From contig MEOG01000064.1 in the NCBI GenBank assembly GCA_001769125.1, positions 1 to 64,000 of the forward strand: 64,000 nucleotides of DNA, in the 5' to 3' direction. Positions 25,356 to 33,303 of this stretch are shown here, piece by piece; position 1 is the first letter of the stretch; each line of letters starts with the position of its first letter. The notes below the pieces were generated by a model, which was given only the letters and a program-made list of their open reading frames with translations, had not been told where the DNA came from and searched no databases. This stretch comes from Bacteroidetes bacterium GWF2_35_48 (lineage in GTDB: Bacteria; Bacteroidota; Bacteroidia; Bacteroidales; GWF2-35-48). A program made the position numbers and the translations under genes.

Positions 25356-27458
25356 ATGACTAAAAACAAATTCATACTTTTTTTCTGTATTATTATTTTC
25401 TTTGGTTTTCGAATTGAAGCTTCTGGTCAGAGTAATATTGACAGCCTTTTGGTGAAACTTAAATCAGAAAAACATGATACTTCTAAAATTAATATTTTAG
25501 CAGCTCTCTGTGAAAAATTATCAGTTAATAATTTTGAAAAGGCTATATTATATGGGCAAGAAGGCTTACAACTTGCAATAAAAATAAACTATAAAAATGG
25601 TATCGCAAAATGCTTTTTCGGTCTTGCTGGTATCTCTAAAAATAAAGGAGATTATAAGATTGCTATTGATTACTATAATAAATCCTTAAAAATTAAAGAA
25701 GAACTCAGGGACAAAAAAGGAGTCTCTGATTGTTACAACAATATTGGTGCTGTGCAATATTTTAAGGGTAATTGCGATAGTGCAATTCAATATTTCCAAA
25801 AATCTTTAATAATTTCCGAACAGCTTAATGACAATAGAATAAAGGCTCAATGTTACAACAATATTGGTAGCATACTCTGTATTCAGGGAAACTCAGATAA
25901 AGCTCTTGAATATTATCTTAAATCTTTAAAAATAAATGAAGGGATAGGTAATAAAATAGAAATGTCTAAATGTTATAATAATATCGGGAATATTCTTTTT
26001 CGTCAGGTTAGTTATGATAAAGCTCTGGAATATTATTATAAATCTTTAAAAATAAAAATTGAACTGACTGACAAAATTGGAATGTCCAATTGTTATAATA
26101 ATATTGGTTTAGTTCATAAAAATCAAGGTAACTATGATAAGGCCATTGAATCTTTTCGCCTATCTCTAAAAATTCACGAAGGTTTAGGGGATAAAAAGGG
26201 AATGTCTAACTGCTATAATAATATTGGTAATGTATTCTCTGATCAAGGTAAGTTTGCTCTGTCTAATGAAAATTATTTGAAATCTTTAAAAATTTCTGAA
26301 GAACTTGGTGACAAAAAAGAAATTGCTGGTGTATTAAGTAACATTGCCGGTTTAAATCATAGTCTGAAAAATTATAATAGTTCAATAAAATATGCTGAAA
26401 TGGGATTGAAAATAGCTAAAGAAGCTGGTGTATTGGAACAACAAAAAACTGCTTATGAATATTTATCTTCCTCTTACGATAGCCTTGGCAACTACAAAAA
26501 AGCATATGAAAACTACAAACTTCTCAAACAAATATATGATAGTTTGTTCAATGTGGAAAAGCATAAACAACTTGTTGAAATGGAAACCAAATATCAAACC
26601 GAAAAAAAAGAAAAAGAAATAGAATTACTAAATATCAAATCAAAAAATCAGGTATTATTAATTAATCAGGAAAAAAATAAAAAACGGAACCTAATAATTA
26701 TCTTTTTTGCTTTATTCGTTCTTATTGTTACGTCTGCATTATTGTTTTATTATCGGTACAAGCATAAACAAAAAATTCTTATTGCTGAAGCGATGGCTGA
26801 ACAACAAAAATTACGTTTTAAAGAAGTAATTGAAGCTCAGGAAATGGAACGCAAAAGAATAGCCGAAGATCTTCACGACAGCCTTGGCCACATGCTTGCA
26901 ACAGCCAAATTAAACATGTCTGAATTGAAAGATGTTGTTTGTTTTAATGATTCGGAAGACGAATCAATTTTGAAAAACACTCTTGAACTTATTGACGATT
27001 CTTGTAAAGAAGTCCGAAGTATTTCTCATAATATTATGCCAGTTGTTTTAACTCGATTGGGCATTGCTGCTTCGGTTAATGAATTAGTTTCAAAAATCAA
27101 TAATGCCCATAAACTCCAAATTGATTGTCACATTGATGGTTTCGATAAACGTTTGACCGAATCGGTTGAAATTGCTGTTTACAGGATTATACAGGAAATA
27201 TTAAGCAATATTATCAAACATGCGGATGCTTCATTGGTGAGTTTAGTTTTTTTGAACAAAAATAACCAGTTATCGCTTTGCATTAAAGACAATGGTAAAG
27301 GTATGAATGTTATGGAAATTGAAAAAAGCAAAGGTGCAGGTTGGAAAAATATTTATTCACGTGTCACAATGCTAAATGGGTCAGTTGATCTAATTTCACA
27401 AATAGGTGAAGGTACTGAGATAAGTATTCTTATCTCGCTTAATTCAAAGGTCAATTAA
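25356..27458 (+). CDS. TPR-containing sensor histidine kinase (NarX/HisKA_3 type)
   Basis: A 700-aa kinase. A signal peptide (ending ASGQ) is followed by six to seven tetratricopeptide repeats (about 35-390; the repeated YNNIG...G.Y.KALEYY.KSLKI pattern), a coiled-coil, one transmembrane helix (about 444-466), a HisKA_3 box with the phosphoacceptor His507 (ERKRIAEDLHDSLGHML), and a HATPase_c domain with the N box EILSNIIKHAD and G box DNGKGM. The TPR sensor sits in the periplasm. The response regulator gene starts 9 nt after the stop, so this is a complete two-component operon. Inputs are unknown. Confidence 0.93.
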   Translation: MTKNKFILFFCIIIFFGFRIEASGQSNIDSLLVKLKSEKHDTSKINILAALCEKLSVNNFEKAILYGQEGLQLAIKINYKNGIAKCFFGLAGISKNKGDYKIAIDYYNKSLKIKEELRDKKGVSDCYNNIGAVQYFKGNCDSAIQYFQKSLIISEQLNDNRIKAQCYNNIGSILCIQGNSDKALEYYLKSLKINEGIGNKIEMSKCYNNIGNILFRQVSYDKALEYYYKSLKIKIELTDKIGMSNCYNNIGLVHKNQGNYDKAIESFRLSLKIHEGLGDKKGMSNCYNNIGNVFSDQGKFALSNENYLKSLKISEELGDKKEIAGVLSNIAGLNHSLKNYNSSIKYAEMGLKIAKEAGVLEQQKTAYEYLSSSYDSLGNYKKAYENYKLLKQIYDSLFNVEKHKQLVEMETKYQTEKKEKEIELLNIKSKNQVLLINQEKNKKRNLIIIFFALFVLIVTSALLFYYRYKHKQKILIAEAMAEQQKLRFKEVIEAQEMERKRIAEDLHDSLGHMLATAKLNMSELKDVVCFNDSEDESILKNTLELIDDSCKEVRSISHNIMPVVLTRLGIAASVNELVSKINNAHKLQIDCHIDGFDKRLTESVEIAVYRIIQEILSNIIKHADASLVSLVFLNKNNQLSLCIKDNGKGMNVMEIEKSKGAGWKNIYSRVTMLNGSVDLISQIGEGTEISILISLNSKVN

Positions 27459-27467
27459 ATTCAAAAG

Positions 27468-28127
27468 ATGAACGAAAAAGATAATTCACTTATAAATATT
27501 CTTGTGGTTGACGATCACCAGATATTTATTGATGGCATTAAATTGGTATTACGCAAGGCTGGCAATATCAAAGTAGTTGCTCAGGCACTTTCAGGCAAAC
27601 AAGCTATTGAAATTGTAAGCCAGCAGCAAATAGATTTGGTTTTAACCGACATTCAAATGCCTGAAATGTCGGGCACTGAATTAATCAAATGGATAAAAAA
27701 AGAGTTTCCCCAGATAAAAATATTAGTATTAACTTCTTATAACGAAAGAAATACTATTAGTGAAATAATTGATTCCGAAGCCGAAGGTTATATTTTGAAA
27801 AATGTTGATAAACACGAATTGATTGCTGCTATTAACAAAATTTATGCTGGTGGTGTTTATTTCTGCAACGAAGCTGTATCAATAATGTTGGATAATATGA
27901 AGCCTGAAAAAAAACAGGCAGGGCTGCAGGTAAAAGAACTTACCATAAGAGAGGTGGAAATATTACAACTAATTTGTCAGGAATATTCAAATGTCGAAAT
28001 TGCTGCTAAATTGTTTATAAGTCCGCTCACCGTCGAAACCCATCGTAAACATATTTTTCATAAAACCAATTCAAAAACAATCGTGGGACTCATCAAATTT
28101 GCAATCTTTAATAATATTGTATCCTGA
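27468..28127 (+). CDS. NarL/LuxR-type response regulator
   Basis: A 219-aa regulator. The receiver domain (10-130) has the acidic pair Asp15-Asp16 (VVDDHQIF), phosphoacceptor Asp61 (VLTDIQMPEMSG), Thr of VLTSYNE and Lys of YILKNVDK. The C-terminal GerE HTH (about 155-215) reads LTIREVEILQLICQEYSN then SPLTVETHRKHIFHKTNSK. It is the partner of the TPR kinase just upstream. A palindrome-bearing promoter block found twice downstream (28371-28430 and 29085-29157) could be its target; that is inference. Confidence 0.95.
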   Translation: MNEKDNSLINILVVDDHQIFIDGIKLVLRKAGNIKVVAQALSGKQAIEIVSQQQIDLVLTDIQMPEMSGTELIKWIKKEFPQIKILVLTSYNERNTISEIIDSEAEGYILKNVDKHELIAAINKIYAGGVYFCNEAVSIMLDNMKPEKKQAGLQVKELTIREVEILQLICQEYSNVEIAAKLFISPLTVETHRKHIFHKTNSKTIVGLIKFAIFNNIVS

Positions 28128-28146
28128 TTTTCTCCTTTTTTTTTAT

Positions 28147-28337
28147 TCGTAATTCATAATTCGTAATTCGTAATTACCGCCTATTGCCTTCTGCCTCTTT
28201 TTGATCTTCCGATTACCGATCACCGATTACTAATTACCGTTTACCGCTTTCCAACGAACGACTATCGAATGATCACCGTATGACTATTGAATGACAACTG
28301 AATGACCATTGAATGACTAATGACCGACAACTGTCAA
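28147..28337. repeat. Short tandem repeats: 7-bp and 11-bp arrays
   Basis: Within this 320-nt spacer (28128-28450) there are 7-bp units (GTAATTC-type, 28148-28175; CGATTAC-type, 28208-28245), then about seven 11-bp units of the type ATGACTATTGA, ATGACAACTGA, ATGACCATTGA, ATGACTAATGA (28255-28337). A shorter run with the same units is at 29028-29058. No gene is visible. Confidence 0.65.
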
Positions 28338-28370
28338 CTGCCTCCCTCTTCGCTCCTCATCCCCTCTGTC

Positions 28371-28430
28371 AGGTATAAATAAAAACCTTGTTGGCGGGTA
28401 TTTATTTTGACTTTTCCCCCTATATCTTTG
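28371..28430 (+). promoter_or_regulatory. Promoter block A: AGGTATA / ACCTTG..GGGTATTT / TTTTG / TATCTTTG
   Basis: TATCTTTG at 28423-28430 is an exact -7 box. It is preceded by AGGTATA, ACCTTGTTGGCGGGTATTT and TTTTG in the same order and with the same spacing (within 1 bp) as in block B at 29097-29157. This is probably a shared regulator site plus promoter. Confidence 0.55.
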
Positions 28431-28450
28431 TTTAAAAAAAAGAGTATCTA

Positions 28451-28546
28451 ATGTATAAACCAAAAACTATCGGCTGTGGCTGTTGTCAACTAGCTTATAC
28501 CTATCCATTACTTTTTGCTGGTTACCACCTAATGTCAATAGAATAA
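28451..28546 (+). CDS. Short leader ORF, 31 aa, Cys-rich
   Basis: A 31-aa ORF with the segment TIGCGCCQLAYTYPLLFAGY. It starts 20 nt after the promoter box, and its TAA (28544-28546) is only 2 nt before the ATG of the receiver gene, a layout that fits translational coupling or a regulatory leader peptide. It may also be chance; no homologue is recognised. Confidence 0.3.
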   Translation: MYKPKTIGCGCCQLAYTYPLLFAGYHLMSIE

Positions 28547-28548
28547 CA

Positions 28549-28956
28549 ATGAATAACAATACCCTCATAAAAATAATAATCGTTAACAATCACCCTCTTT
28601 TTAGAGAGGGACTGAAATTAGTTTTCCGCAAAGCAAATCATATCAGACTTGTTGCACAGACTGATACAATTGAACAAGCTTTGATGTTTTTAAAGCAGCA
28701 GGCGGTTGATTTGATTATTACGGATTTGAATGCTTCTCAGGTCTCCACAAACGATATTATTGTAACAATCAAACAGGAATTTCCGCATATTAAAATATTA
28801 GTGCAAACATCATACAGTGACAGCGAAATATTAAACCGTATTATTAATTCCAAAGCCGATGGTTATATTTTTAAAAATGCAGGGAAACACGAACTACTTG
28901 CCGCCATTGATAAAATCACTGCTGGCGGTACTTATTATTGCGATGCATTATCTTGA
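28549..28956 (+). CDS. Receiver-only protein with degenerate acidic pair
   Basis: A 135-aa receiver domain without an output domain, clearly paralogous to residues 10-135 of the NarL-type regulator at 27468 (LVFRKANHIRLVAQ vs LVLRKAGNIKVVAQ; KHELLAAIDKI vs KHELIAAINKI). The Mg2+-binding Asp-Asp pair is Asn13-Asn14 (IIVNNHPLF). Asp59, Thr87 and Lys109 remain, while MPEMSG has become ASQVST. Phosphorylation is therefore doubtful. It ends CDALS exactly where the paralogue continues into its linker and HTH. It may be a pseudo-receiver with a protein-binding role or a decaying gene. Confidence 0.75.
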   Translation: MNNNTLIKIIIVNNHPLFREGLKLVFRKANHIRLVAQTDTIEQALMFLKQQAVDLIITDLNASQVSTNDIIVTIKQEFPHIKILVQTSYSDSEILNRIINSKADGYIFKNAGKHELLAAIDKITAGGTYYCDALS

Positions 28957-29084
28957 AAGCCTTACTGCAAACATCATACTATCGGCAATTGAGTACTGAC
29001 CGATTATTGGTTACCTATCTCCATGGAATGACAACTGTTTGACTATTGAATGACTACCTTCCCTATCCTAAATCGCACCTCTGC

Positions 29085-29157
29085 ATACCTGCTGGCAGGT
29101 ATATAAAAAAACCTTGATTCAGGGTATTTCCTTTGCCATTACATCACTGTAATTTTG
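29085..29157 (+). promoter_or_regulatory. Promoter block B with 18-bp palindrome
   Basis: ATACCTGC-TG-GCAGGTAT (29085-29102) is a perfect inverted repeat. ACCTTGATTCAGGGT (a second dyad), TTTG (29132-29135) and the exact -7 box TAATTTTG (29150-29157) follow. The arrangement matches block A. It precedes the T9SS gene at 29185. Confidence 0.55.
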
Positions 29158-29184
29158 TTTATACATTTAATATATAATATTCCG

Positions 29185-30741
29185 ATGTCAGTCTTTTATG
29201 TTGTATTAAAAAATATAGTAGTTTTAATTTTTCTGCTCTTATTTATTTTTCATCCTGTATCAGCTGTCCCTTCATTTGTCAATTCCGGTGCAGGCTGTAA
29301 AATTTCCAGTTCTGCATACTTTATAATAAAAGAGAATTGTAAAAATTCAAATTCCGGAACATTTACCAATAATGGAAATATTAAAATTACTGGCAATATT
29401 GATAATTCTGCAACATGGTCATCGGGTAATAATTCTAATATTAAATTTAACGGTACGGTATCTCAGCAAATTTCTACCACCTCTACATTAATATTTTATA
29501 ATACGGAAATAGATAACGGTGCCGGTGTTTCGTTGACTTCCGGCGATATTCAGGTTAACGGGGTTTTAACTTTTACAAACGGTGGCATAACCACAAGTTC
29601 CAATAAAGTAATTATTGAAAATAATAATACATTCGCAATTATCGGTCATGATGTCACAAAGTACATTAATGGTATTTTAAAACGAAAAGTAGCTGCTACA
29701 GGTTCTTATGATTTTCCTATTGGCACATTTTCTTATTATGAATTGGCTAATGTAAATTTGGTAAGTGGCTCTACGGTTACATATCTCACCGCAACTTTTA
29801 CAACCGATAATACAGGTACAGATATTAGCGGGCTTGGCATAACAGTTTTTGGTACACCTGTAACCGATAGGCTCAATTATGGTTGGTGGTCTATAACCCC
29901 TGCTTCAGGAACAGCTACCAATTACGATGTGACTCTAACTTCACGGGGGCAGACTAATGGTGGAGCATCGGCAACTCAACACTGCATATTAAAAGGTACA
30001 GGTAGCTCTGAGTCTTGGCAATCTTTGGGAACTCACGATAATAGTACACAATCAGGAACTGGTAGCAATCCTGTTATAGCCAAAAGAACCGCCCTCAGCG
30101 GCTTCTCCGATTTTTGTATAGCCCGCTCCACTTCAGCTCCTTTACCTATTGAACTGCTAAGTTTTACTGCTTCATGTAATTCCCCAATTACCCAATCCTT
30201 AAATTCCCCTTCCGTACAATCTATTTTACTGGAATGGTCAACCGCCTCTGAAACCAACAATAATTATTTTTCTATTGAGAGAAGTACTGATGCTCAAAAT
30301 TGGGAAACAATTGCGGATGTTGACGGAGCAGGTAACAGCAACCAGTCTTTATATTATTTCTATACGGATTATGATATTTCAAATGAAGGTCTACATTATT
30401 ATTGTCTTATAAATATTGATTACGACGGAACCAAAAAATATAACAATATTATTGTCGCCAATTGTAAAAACAACGATTTTGGGGTTATTTCCATTTATCC
30501 TAATCCTGTTACTAATGGTCAGTTATATTATCAGATTTGTTCTTCAGAAAATACTGATGTGGAAAGTTCTATTACCGATGTTTTAGGCAGGATTCTTTTT
30601 CAAAATAAATTCTCAATCGATAAAGGTATAAATCAATTAACCATTGACCTTTCGCATTTAAGCAATTCTTTATATTTTTTTAAAGTCGCAACAACAAACG
30701 GGCTTTATAAAGATTGTAAACAAATTATAATTGATAAATAA
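29185..30741 (+). CDS. T9SS-secreted beta-rich protein, type-A sorting domain
   Basis: A 518-aa protein. I start it at ATG 29185 (MSVFYVVLKNIVVLIFLLLF...SAVPSF), after the promoter block; the longer frame from 29155 begins inside the -7 box. The N-terminal half is a repetitive beta-helix-like region (TFTNNGNIKITGNIDNSATWSSG) as in surface adhesins; the middle contains PLPIELLSFTASCN, the common linker before sorting domains; a further domain (EWSTASETNNNYFSIERS) and the type-A sorting domain (ISIYPNPVTNGQLYY to the end) follow. Export by T9SS is expected; the substrate is unknown. Confidence 0.85.
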   Translation: MSVFYVVLKNIVVLIFLLLFIFHPVSAVPSFVNSGAGCKISSSAYFIIKENCKNSNSGTFTNNGNIKITGNIDNSATWSSGNNSNIKFNGTVSQQISTTSTLIFYNTEIDNGAGVSLTSGDIQVNGVLTFTNGGITTSSNKVIIENNNTFAIIGHDVTKYINGILKRKVAATGSYDFPIGTFSYYELANVNLVSGSTVTYLTATFTTDNTGTDISGLGITVFGTPVTDRLNYGWWSITPASGTATNYDVTLTSRGQTNGGASATQHCILKGTGSSESWQSLGTHDNSTQSGTGSNPVIAKRTALSGFSDFCIARSTSAPLPIELLSFTASCNSPITQSLNSPSVQSILLEWSTASETNNNYFSIERSTDAQNWETIADVDGAGNSNQSLYYFYTDYDISNEGLHYYCLINIDYDGTKKYNNIIVANCKNNDFGVISIYPNPVTNGQLYYQICSSENTDVESSITDVLGRILFQNKFSIDKGINQLTIDLSHLSNSLYFFKVATTNGLYKDCKQIIIDK

Positions 30742-30905
30742 AATCCGGTATTTGAGTTTGTCAAAATCACCGGATTCAATCTAAATAAAAATTGAATGTG
30801 CTTTGAATATAAAATTCTTTTATTTAAAACAAAAAATAAGTCTTGGGTTTGCTTCTTATCCCTGTAGCAGTATCTGGCTTGTTTTAAAATTAAAATTTTT
30901 AACAG

Positions 30906-31187
30906 ATGAAAAATGAAGTTTCAGACGAGGTAAGTGTTGAGGTAAGCATAAATGACCAGCAAGTCAACAATTTGGATATTTCTTTAAATATCATAGAATC
31001 AGATATGGTTTCTTTAACAATCACTGATGCTTTGTATGGTACCACAATGATTACAAGATTATTTTTCATGGGAAAAGGGATAAACAGGATTATTATTGAC
31101 ATGTCTAGTTTAGATTCCCCTGAATATTTTCTTCTCCTTACCTCTGGCAATGGGGACATTCTTTATAATAGACAATTTGTAAATTAA
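30906..31187 (+). CDS. Small protein resembling a stand-alone T9SS sorting domain
   Basis: A 93-aa protein without a signal peptide. Its residues 37-93 follow the sorting-domain pattern of the gene just upstream: SLTITDALYGTTMITRLFF, GKGINRIIIDMSSLDSP, YFLLLTSGNGDILYNRQFV align with SSITDVLGRILFQNKF, DKGINQLTIDLSHLSNS, YFFKVATTNGLYKDCKQII. There is no YPNP opening and no cargo. It may be a decayed duplicate or a cytosolic mimic of a sorting domain. It lies between the T9SS gene and a broken LuxR HTH. Confidence 0.6.
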   Translation: MKNEVSDEVSVEVSINDQQVNNLDISLNIIESDMVSLTITDALYGTTMITRLFFMGKGINRIIIDMSSLDSPEYFLLLTSGNGDILYNRQFVN

Positions 31188-31192
31188 TATTA

Positions 31193-31392
31193 ATGAAGCG
31201 GCAAATGTACATTACTAAAAGAGAATCCGAGGTATTGAGCTATTTAGGTGAAGGTAAAACTGGTGAAATCGCAAAAAAATGAACATCACAAAACGAACAG
31301 TTGAAACATATAAACTGAATATGTATAAAAAAACTAATACTCATAATGCTGTTAGCTTGGTTCTATCCGCACTGAAAAAATATATTCAATAG
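31193..31392 (+). pseudogene. LuxR/GerE HTH domain broken by a -1 shift at an A7 run
   Basis: The first frame reads ITKRESEVLSYLGEGKTGEIAKK and meets TGA at 31280-31282. The -1 frame begins at 31279 and continues MNITKRTVETYKLNMYKKTN to TAG at 31390-31392. Together they give a complete GerE helix-turn-helix. The join lies on GC-AAAAAAA-TGA (31273-31279), which is either one lost A or a classic A_AAA_AAA -1 slippery site. No receiver precedes it; it may once have belonged to the receiver-only protein at 28549. Confidence 0.7.
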
Positions 31393-31447
31393 GATAAAGA
31401 ACATTATGATAAAGAACAATTGTACAAACGAATAAAGAATATATAAA

Positions 31448-31603
31448 ATGAAAAAGAAAGAACTTATATTATTACTGATTTTTGTTGCAATTGCTTTTTT
31501 GACTATTGTATTCAATGAATTTTTTTTTAAACATCAAGCAATTGTACAGAAACAGAAAATGCATTATACAACAAACGCTGATTACCTTAAATGGAAACCA
31601 TGA
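31448..31603 (+). CDS. Small single-pass membrane protein, 51 aa
   Basis: A 51-aa ORF: a KKKE start, one hydrophobic helix (ELILLLIFVAIAFLTIVFNEFFF) and a basic/polar tail (KHQAIVQKQKMHYTTNADYLKWKP). The next gene starts 8 nt after its stop, which supports real translation. Function unknown. Confidence 0.45.
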   Translation: MKKKELILLLIFVAIAFLTIVFNEFFFKHQAIVQKQKMHYTTNADYLKWKP

Positions 31604-31611
31604 AATAATTT

Positions 31612-31824
31612 ATGAAAACTAAACAACAGGAAAATAAATTTTTCGACGAATACATTTTGTGTCCGAAATGCCATTCATCAGAAAAAACAAAAGTATTGCA
31701 TACAGGTAATATATGGATTTTTTTTCATAAATGTTTACAATGCGGGAATGTTATTTCACAAGGGAATGTAAAGCGTTTGTCGGTAAATAAATTACCTGTT
31801 AAGGAATTTCAATCAATGTTATAA
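31612..31824 (+). CDS. Small zinc-ribbon protein, 70 aa
   Basis: A 70-aa protein with two CxxC knuckles, YILCPKCHSS (about 16-25) and FHKCLQCGNVI (about 38-48), as in zinc ribbons of 23-residue spacing. There is no signal peptide. It starts 8 nt after the small membrane protein, so the two are probably co-transcribed. The partner could be nucleic acid or protein; I cannot say more. Confidence 0.55.
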   Translation: MKTKQQENKFFDEYILCPKCHSSEKTKVLHTGNIWIFFHKCLQCGNVISQGNVKRLSVNKLPVKEFQSML

Positions 31825-31883
31825 GTATAGCAAACACGCATCAATAAATTTTGAGAATATCAATTATGTAAAGATTTAAAAAT

Positions 31884-33194
31884 ATGAAAAATATGAAATC
31901 AAATTGTTTTGTTCTGTTTATAATTTTAACTTTATACTTACTTAAAGTTTCAACCTGCCTCGCTCAGGGTGTTGCCATCAACCCCACGGGTGCTGACCCC
32001 GATCCTTCTGCAATGCTCGATGTAAAAAGCACTACAAGCGGAATGCTCATTCCCCGAATGACCACTGCACAACGCAACAACATCGCCACCGCATGTTCCT
32101 GTACACCCGCAGAAGGTTTGTTGATTTTTAATACATCTTCACAATGTTTTGAGGCCTATTATGCATCTGGTTCCACTTGGGTCAGTGTTGCATGTATAGG
32201 TTGCCAGTTGCCCGGTTCATTTTCGGCAAGTGCAGCCTCCAGCATACAGCAGACAAGCTTCAGTGCCAATTGGACGGCTTCGACGGGTGCCACATCCTAC
32301 TACCTTGATGTATCAACAAATAGCAGCTTTTCATCATTTGTGTCAGGTTATGAAAACCTGAATGTTGGAAATGTTACCACCTACAATGTTGCATCCAACT
32401 TGACTTGTAACACGGCGTATTACTATCGCATACGGGCCACAAACACCTGTGGTACAAGTTCCAATACAGGGACTATTAATCTCACTACATCCTCTTGCTT
32501 TACCTGCGGGAATCCTTTCACAGATACCCGCGATGGTCAAAGTTATAATACCGTTCTGATAGGTTCACAGTGCTGGATGGCTCAAAATCTCAATTATGGG
32601 ACTTATGTTGCAATACACGGGGGGGCACAGGTAGCAGGTGAAAAATACTGTCAGAATCTTAGCGGGGTGAATGATGCCTCTTGCCCAATGGGAGCTTTAT
32701 ATGAATGGGCTACCATGATGAATGGATCTGCCAGTTGCGATGGTACGGGTGTTCCACCCAACGATAAATGTTCAACTCCCGTACAGGGTTTATGCCCTGC
32801 TGGTTGGCATATTCCGTCACATTATGAATGGACAACATTGGAAAAAAATGCAGGTTCCAACCCGGGAGCATTCCCTTATGATGAAACAACCAGTGGCTGG
32901 TTAGGTACAAACGAAGGTGGAAATATTAAAGTAACACCCGTTTGCGGAACGCTTCCATGTTGGAATAGCCCAAACACAGGGGGTGCAAATACAATAGGTT
33001 TCTCTGCTCTGCCGAATGGGCAATCGTGGACAGGGGCATTTGCAGATGCGGGTAACTGGGGTCGGTTTTGGACATCTTTTGAATTTGATGCAACGAATGC
33101 CTGGTCTCGGATGACAGGGAATACCATTACTGTTATATATAGGACAGGTGACAATAAATTGTATGGTGCCTCAGTAAGGTGCGTAAAGGATTGA
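31884..33194 (+). CDS. FISUMP-domain secreted protein 1 (FN3 + FISUMP)
   Basis: A 436-aa protein, first of four tandem paralogues. It has a signal peptide ending CLAQG, then an N-terminal module common in Bacteroidota surface proteins (VAINPTGADPDPSAMLDVKSTTSGMLIPRMTTAQR split by residues 30-65), an FN3-like domain (about 115-205; SFSANWTASTGATSYYLDVS), and a Fibrobacter-succinogenes-major-paralogous (FISUMP) domain (about 210-436; RDGQSYNTVLIGSQCWMAQN...CPAGWHIPSHYEW...VRCVKD). Paired cysteines suggest disulfides. Unlike its neighbours it has no T9SS sorting tail, so the export route after Sec is unclear. It has the shortest domain set of the four. Confidence 0.85.
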   Translation: MKNMKSNCFVLFIILTLYLLKVSTCLAQGVAINPTGADPDPSAMLDVKSTTSGMLIPRMTTAQRNNIATACSCTPAEGLLIFNTSSQCFEAYYASGSTWVSVACIGCQLPGSFSASAASSIQQTSFSANWTASTGATSYYLDVSTNSSFSSFVSGYENLNVGNVTTYNVASNLTCNTAYYYRIRATNTCGTSSNTGTINLTTSSCFTCGNPFTDTRDGQSYNTVLIGSQCWMAQNLNYGTYVAIHGGAQVAGEKYCQNLSGVNDASCPMGALYEWATMMNGSASCDGTGVPPNDKCSTPVQGLCPAGWHIPSHYEWTTLEKNAGSNPGAFPYDETTSGWLGTNEGGNIKVTPVCGTLPCWNSPNTGGANTIGFSALPNGQSWTGAFADAGNWGRFWTSFEFDATNAWSRMTGNTITVIYRTGDNKLYGASVRCVKD

Positions 33195-33303
33195 AAAAAT
33201 ACGAAAATAGTTGATCTTATCTGCTATACGAATACATTGATCTGTTTTGCATAATGAAATTTTTTAGCATCTGATAAAATAAATTCAAGAGAAATTAATA
33301 ACA

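Noticed and set aside
28371-28430. Riboswitch or attenuator upstream of the pseudo-receiver
   Set aside because: The conserved block lies before the -7 box and would not be in the RNA.
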